DNA from: Clarireedia homoeocarpa
Taxonomy: Eukaryota; Ascomycota; Leotiomycetes; Helotiales; Rutstroemiaceae
Assembly (NCBI GenBank): GCA_001465935.1
Contig: LNKV01000008.1
Coordinates: forward strand, 248,001-312,000
Direction of reading: 5' to 3'
Length of the DNA stretch: 64,000 nucleotides
Shown here: positions 59,446 to 64,000 of the stretch, in pieces
How positions within the stretch are numbered: the first letter of the stretch is position 1
Layout of the letters: each line of letters opens with the position of its first letter
Notes under the pieces: model-generated
The model's database searches: none
Told to the model about the DNA's origin: nothing
The model's input: the letters and a program-made list of their open reading frames with translations, nothing else
Program-made: the position numbers and the translations under genes

Positions 59446-62427
59446 CTACTCCGCAGCAACCTTCCCCTCCACAACCTCATACCACATCCCATGACTCTCC
59501 CTATCCACCCTCCCCACCCTGCTCAGAACATCCACTACTCCCCCAATCCTCTCCACAAACTCCGGCATTCCCAGTCCCGCCATCCCCATCCCCTCCCCCG
59601 CATTCCCTTTAACATTCAACTGACCATTTTCCTTGGCCAATCTCCCCACCAAATACCCCTTCAATCTCGTCATCAGCAATCTCATAACGGGTTCATTCAA
59701 CTCCCGATGACTTTCCGCACTCGCATCATCCTGGCTCACTTCTGCATTTCCCACAACTGCCGCCGCCCCAACAATCTTCCTTACAAGTTCCCGAATATGA
59801 GTCTTCGTCGCCATCGGCATACTGCGACTCGATTCCAGCGCCGCCGTAATGCCTTGTTCCGCACTCTCGACACTCTTCGCCATCTCCAACACCGAGTAGA
59901 TTCTCTGGGCCTCAGTCTTCCACTGCGAGCGCACATCTCTCTTGAGTATATTCTTCGATTGGAGGAGAATCGCTGAGGTGGTAACGATGCGTAGGATATC
60001 GGTGCGGACTGATTCAATGCGTTTCGTGTCTAGCTGTAGTGTTTCCGGGATCGGAGTGGAAGAAGTAGAGGTGGAAATATCGACCAGCATCTGGATGTAT
60101 ATTTTCTCCGGAGTGGGTCTGTTACGCGCGAGATTGATATTCTCGGGGTCGCGACGAGACGCCTCTGCGTAGATTTTAGTACGGGCGTCGCGCCAAGCGT
60201 TGATAGTATGGGTGAGGTCATTATTGGTTTGTTCCATGATTTCGGAGAACCGCTTAGTTTCGTAGGGGGAGGCGTGTTTGATGAGTTCGGGGGCAGATTG
60301 TTGGAGCATGAAGTTGGCGTAGTCGAGTTGCATTAAGTCTATGAAATGCATTAATGCTTGGAGACGATCAACGAAATCGCCCTTTTTGAGGGTAGTCTCG
60401 ACGAGAACTTTGACTTCTGCGTCGCGGAATGGTGCGCATAGACGTGGTAGGATATTGCCCATGAAGTTGAAGAAAGTTTCGTACGAAAATCGTCCATGCT
60501 GAAGCTCTGTCGCCACAAGATCTGTATCTAGAGAACCCTCAATGAGTTTATACATCGAGTTTCCAGGTTTCAAAAGTCGTTGAAGTTTGCCCTTGATATT
60601 GTCAGCCATGGCGAGGACCCAGGCGTCACTATTTCCAGCTGCAACTTCTTGTCTCATCGCATCGAAAATGAGTTGATTAACGACGTCCCGTTGTTGAAGA
60701 CAATCTTCCATTGAGATCCGATATTCCCGGTTGATGGCCAATTCATGGACTAGAACTCGATTATCTGGAAGAATCGAGTTTACATTCCTCAAGTTATCAG
60801 CATGAGTAGTCGACTTCTGTTCTCGTCCCTTGACAGGCGTCGCCGGTGGTGTAAGAGTCTGTAGATGAGAGGTAACAGCACTATCAGATGTGTTGAAATC
60901 CTCGAGCACAGGAGAAGCTGCTTCTGGCTCGGCGGCACGGGGTTTGGAATCTCCAGTAGGTTTCTTTGCCTGGTTTGCCTTTCTAGCTTCTCGAATAGCA
61001 TTCGTGATCAGACGTTTTCCTTGAACAGGACCCGCGAGTCTCTTAATCCTAACCATCAACTTCAGCTGATTCTCCCTGATGCCATCACGATATGAATTAG
61101 TGACAGCCTCTTCCGTACTATCCTTGACCGTCTGCCAGATCGAATCGAGCTCCACAAACTGCAAGACCATCATATCGATAAGCGTGCTCGAATCCCTCGC
61201 CTTCCACGCAATGAAAGCATTAAAGAAGGCCGCATAAACCTCCGACAATGTTGAAAGCTGTGCAGGAGGCGGAGTATAGTTATTCGCTGCAGTCAATCTC
61301 GACAAAACATTCTCAAAAGAAATAAGGAGATCTCGGGCCTTTGCAACAAGATCCTGTAATTGTGGATTAGCCAGATCGTCCCTCTTAATTGGCAGCGCTC
61401 CTACCTGTTCCTGTTCTCCGCTGTCACCTTTACTACTCAGAACCTGAGTTGGGTGACCTAGGATAAGGAAAGCGCTAAGAAATGTTCGGACTGCAGTCAT
61501 TTCGTTGACTGAGCCGCTTTCTCCTTCTTTCAATCCACATATCCTCAAAATATGTGCTGTGCTGACTAGAACCTTTTCCTGTGCAAGCAAATCAACCACC
61601 TTCTCGAATGATGTTCCGCGAACCCCATCAATTGTAAGACCTAACTCTGCAAAATCATGTAACGCCTTCCAGCGTCTGTGAATTCTCCATCTTTGTTGAA
61701 TTTTCTTGGCCGCTACCGGTTCACTAAGAGTCTTCTTGATAGCCGTTGTAGGACTAGGACTCGAGCTTTTTCTCATATTACTTAGGCTTCTCCCCCTCTT
61801 AGTCGCATTCGTCCGACTCAACAATTCCTCTCTTCTCTTTTCCGCCTCCGCAAGCTTCTCCTCCATCTCTTTTCTCAATCTCTTCCCCTCCAACTCCCTC
61901 CTCTCCTTCATACTTTCCGCGACCCCCTTCGCCCTCTTCACTTCCTCCGCACAATTTGCGACAATCTCCGCCAAATTCTTCTCTCTAGCCTGCTGCGCAG
62001 CCAGCGCTCTCTCCTCCGTATTCGTCGTACTTCTTGGCGCCGCCTTTGCCAACGCCGCTCTTAATCTCACTTTCTCCGCATGCGCAGCCCGATCCGCCAA
62101 TCGGGCTTTGCGATCCTCAAGGATACTGGCTCGGCGCAAATGCTGCGCGATATAATTGCTCTGCGACCCGCCCAGGCTGCCATGACGACTCGAAGTATGC
62201 GAATGAGCAGATGATATCGAGTTACGTCTGGACGACGCGGCGGATGATTTGCGACGATTATTTGTGGGGCGGTAGAATCGGGCAGCGATGCGTGGTGGAG
62301 GCGTGTGTATCCTGTTCTCGGACATCTCTTCGGATATGAGATCCAAGTCTGCGGCTTCTTCTGAGATGCCCGCAGATTCAATGAGATTGCGATCGGGTTC
62401 GCTGAGGTCTTCAGCTACGCGGCGCAT
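59446..62427 (-). CDS. SOK1: TCP11 family protein (Sok1-like)
   Basis: A single exon of 993 residues from ATG at 62427. The N-terminal third is polar with a Ser/Arg-rich part and a long charged coiled-coil (A-E-E-V-K-R-A-K... to ...E-E-K-L-A-E-A-E-K-R-R). One IQ-like motif (K-K-I-Q-Q-R-W-R-I-H-R-R-W) follows, suggesting calmodulin binding. The C-terminal two thirds match the T-complex protein 11 pattern, including N-R-V-L-V-H-E-L-A-I-N-x-E-Y and F-F-N-F-M-G-N-I-L-P-R-L-C-A-P-F-R-D. In yeast the homologue Sok1 suppresses loss of protein kinase A when overproduced, so a link to cAMP signalling is likely. No introns are needed. Confidence 0.92.
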   Translation of the reverse strand: MRRVAEDLSEPDRNLIESAGISEEAADLDLISEEMSENRIHTPPPRIAARFYRPTNNRRKSSAASSRRNSISSAHSHTSSRHGSLGGSQSNYIAQHLRRASILEDRKARLADRAAHAEKVRLRAALAKAAPRSTTNTEERALAAQQAREKNLAEIVANCAEEVKRAKGVAESMKERRELEGKRLRKEMEEKLAEAEKRREELLSRTNATKRGRSLSNMRKSSSPSPTTAIKKTLSEPVAAKKIQQRWRIHRRWKALHDFAELGLTIDGVRGTSFEKVVDLLAQEKVLVSTAHILRICGLKEGESGSVNEMTAVRTFLSAFLILGHPTQVLSSKGDSGEQEQVGALPIKRDDLANPQLQDLVAKARDLLISFENVLSRLTAANNYTPPPAQLSTLSEVYAAFFNAFIAWKARDSSTLIDMMVLQFVELDSIWQTVKDSTEEAVTNSYRDGIRENQLKLMVRIKRLAGPVQGKRLITNAIREARKANQAKKPTGDSKPRAAEPEAASPVLEDFNTSDSAVTSHLQTLTPPATPVKGREQKSTTHADNLRNVNSILPDNRVLVHELAINREYRISMEDCLQQRDVVNQLIFDAMRQEVAAGNSDAWVLAMADNIKGKLQRLLKPGNSMYKLIEGSLDTDLVATELQHGRFSYETFFNFMGNILPRLCAPFRDAEVKVLVETTLKKGDFVDRLQALMHFIDLMQLDYANFMLQQSAPELIKHASPYETKRFSEIMEQTNNDLTHTINAWRDARTKIYAEASRRDPENINLARNRPTPEKIYIQMLVDISTSTSSTPIPETLQLDTKRIESVRTDILRIVTTSAILLQSKNILKRDVRSQWKTEAQRIYSVLEMAKSVESAEQGITAALESSRSMPMATKTHIRELVRKIVGAAAVVGNAEVSQDDASAESHRELNEPVMRLLMTRLKGYLVGRLAKENGQLNVKGNAGEGMGMAGLGMPEFVERIGGVVDVLSRVGRVDRESHGMWYEVVEGKVAAE

Positions 62428-64000
62428 TGTGTGTGAATATTTGTGTGGTGGGTGGGTGGTTTATGTGGACAAATGGATGCGATCTAGGAATTTCCTAGGA
62501 TTCTCAGCGGGGCGGTGGGTTTGTCGAAGCTGCAGATGTTCTGCAGATGGTTCAATGAAGGGTTTTAATGATCGGGGTGCGATATCCAAGTGCGAACGAA
62601 GACAATGGTTTTATGGTTCTTTGACGTAAATGAATGGCGTAATACATTCGTCCGCTGACAATCTAAAAGATTGTAGAATTGGTAAATACAGTAAGCGCTT
62701 TTCCCACCGGGATGAGCAAGTAAGTGGTGATGTGAATCTGGGAGGGTGATTAATAGCAATGAAGTTCTTCTATTCTGCGAAGCATTGGGAGAATTGTATG
62801 AAGAGAAGGTAGTAGCTTGTTCCTTCACTCGAGATCAATTAATTGAGGAGGTTGGAGCAGGAGGTTGAAAACGTCGAAATGCGAGCAAAGTCGATGTATC
62901 CGGGCGAAATTAAGGATATGATGGGGTTTTGGAATTTGGGGTAGGTTCAAGAGCAGAGCAGCGCAGAGCAGAGCAGAGCAGCCAAGGGTAAGAATGATAC
63001 AGAAACCGAAATCCGCGGGCTGCTAGCAGAACAAGAGCGGCTTTTGCTTGGTGATGAAATGGAAGCAGAGGCGGGAAGAAGCACATGGAAGAAGACAGTT
63101 GCCATACGACGTTCCCGGTGTCTCGTACTGTGTTGTGTTTCTCGTTTCTCGTTTCTCGCTTCTCGTCTCTCGTTTCTCATCATTTCTAATCATTTCTATA
63201 GCCGCTACTTGCGATATGCTTCAGTCAGTGCTGGGCTATATGATAAGCTATAAGGTATAAGGTACAAGTTCCAAGTTCCAAGGTATGACATGGCTCTCCC
63301 ACTTCACAGTCCAGCCCTATCCACTACTCGATGCTCGTGGACCCTTCGTTCGTGCATCGCCACATCTACACAAGTACCTACTCCAACCTACTGCATCTGG
63401 TGCACAAGTCTTCTTTGTATCCCAACTTTTCTGCCCGCCCAAATTCCTCCCTCTACGTCGTGCCTCATTGCAGCAGTGCGCACATGCACGCGCACACGCA
63501 TGGATACATGCATCAGAATGTCTCAAGTCAATTGAATCAATTGAATGTCTTACTGTACGTGAAGTACATACATACACTACGGTACACTTCGCCTTACTTA
63601 CTTGATCCACCCCCCACGCCGACCCGACATCCCCCATCCACCTCCTCTCCGTCATTCCGATACACGGCCAAAAGAAGTTCTTTATCTCCGGGAATTGTTG
63701 CAGCACGGCACAGTAACCTTATATCCTCATTTCATTTCATTTCATTTCATTTCGTCTTGTTTTGTCTTTACAGGCCAAGAATGTTTCATATGAATTTGCT
63801 TTTGCTTGCGATTAAGTAAGTTAAAGGGTGGGTGGCGTTGCCTAGATACAAGAGGTTTGTTCGTATAGTGAGTACTAATGAAGAGGATGGTTGACAAATC
63901 GAAGGAATCGCGCAGTGCAGTGTAGAGCTAACACGGAGGAAGGAAGAAACCGATGAATCACTCCCGCAACTTGCTAACTCTGTATACGAAATCCGACACG
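62428..64000. other. Region upstream of the TCP11/Sok1 gene to window end
   Basis: Contains the TCP11 promoter, a short AGAGC-unit repeat (62948-62980), (TTTCATTTCA)-type runs near 63728-63755, and two TACTGTA/TACAGTA words (about 62687 and 63551). No coding region is supported. Confidence 0.55.

Noticed and set aside
59197..59976. 259-codon plus-strand frame
   Set aside because: It is antisense to the C-terminal part of the TCP11/Sok1 gene, which has clear family motifs.
1..64000. tRNA, rRNA or transposon genes
   Set aside because: I looked for B-box-like GGTTCRANNCC patterns, transposase-like frames and long terminal repeats and found none that hold up; a covariance-model scan would be decisive.

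Overview
The window is fungal nuclear DNA, from an ascomycete (Pezizomycotina). Most genes carry short introns (about 45-250 bp) with GT...AG ends and CTRAY-like branch points, and codon use and protein families are filamentous-fungal: fungal chorismate synthase, a CFEM GPI protein, the PalA pH-signalling scaffold, a fucose-lectin-like membrane protein and a fungal CaMKK-type kinase. The overall look suggests Leotiomycetes, perhaps Sclerotiniaceae, but that is an inference without a search. No tRNA, rRNA, intact transposon or viral gene was recognised.

Layout. 1-945: 3' part of an acid sphingomyelinase (+). 946-5477: a 4.5 kb gap between two convergent genes. It holds an unusual array of 14 copies of a 28-bp two-part element (11-bp palindrome, 7-nt spacer, 10-bp ATATGCAACA box): ten copies forward on the left, four reversed on the right. 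A relic of an FAD-oxidoreductase first exon lies at its left edge. 5478-7646: FRE-type ferric reductase (-). 8450-9814: chorismate synthase (-), sharing a 238-bp divergent promoter with a mitochondrial lipoate ligase (+, 10053-11325). 12203-13164: a secreted, probably GPI-anchored protein made of three Cys-bounded repeats. 14777-17999: a large protein of unknown function. 18231-19985: membrane-anchored fucose-lectin-like protein (-). 21738-25589: CaMKK/Sak1-like kinase (-).

25590-43937 is mostly a gene desert (10.5 kb plus 6.7 kb), dense in microsatellites. Only a CFEM protein gene (36133-37243, -) interrupts it. After it the gene density returns to normal: a POF1-like nucleotidyltransferase (-) divergent from a steroid 5-alpha-reductase-like protein (+), an aquaporin (+), a GT31/fringe-like glycosyltransferase (-), PalA/Rim20 (+, with a GC-AG first intron) and a TCP11/Sok1 protein (-).

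No gene cluster with one shared pathway is evident. Most genes are housekeeping (shikimate pathway, lipoylation, iron reduction, AMPK-type and cAMP signalling, pH signalling) or cell-surface functions. The feature most likely to be undescribed is the 28-bp element array. It lies between gene ends rather than in a promoter, and its core is conserved while the DNA between copies has diverged.
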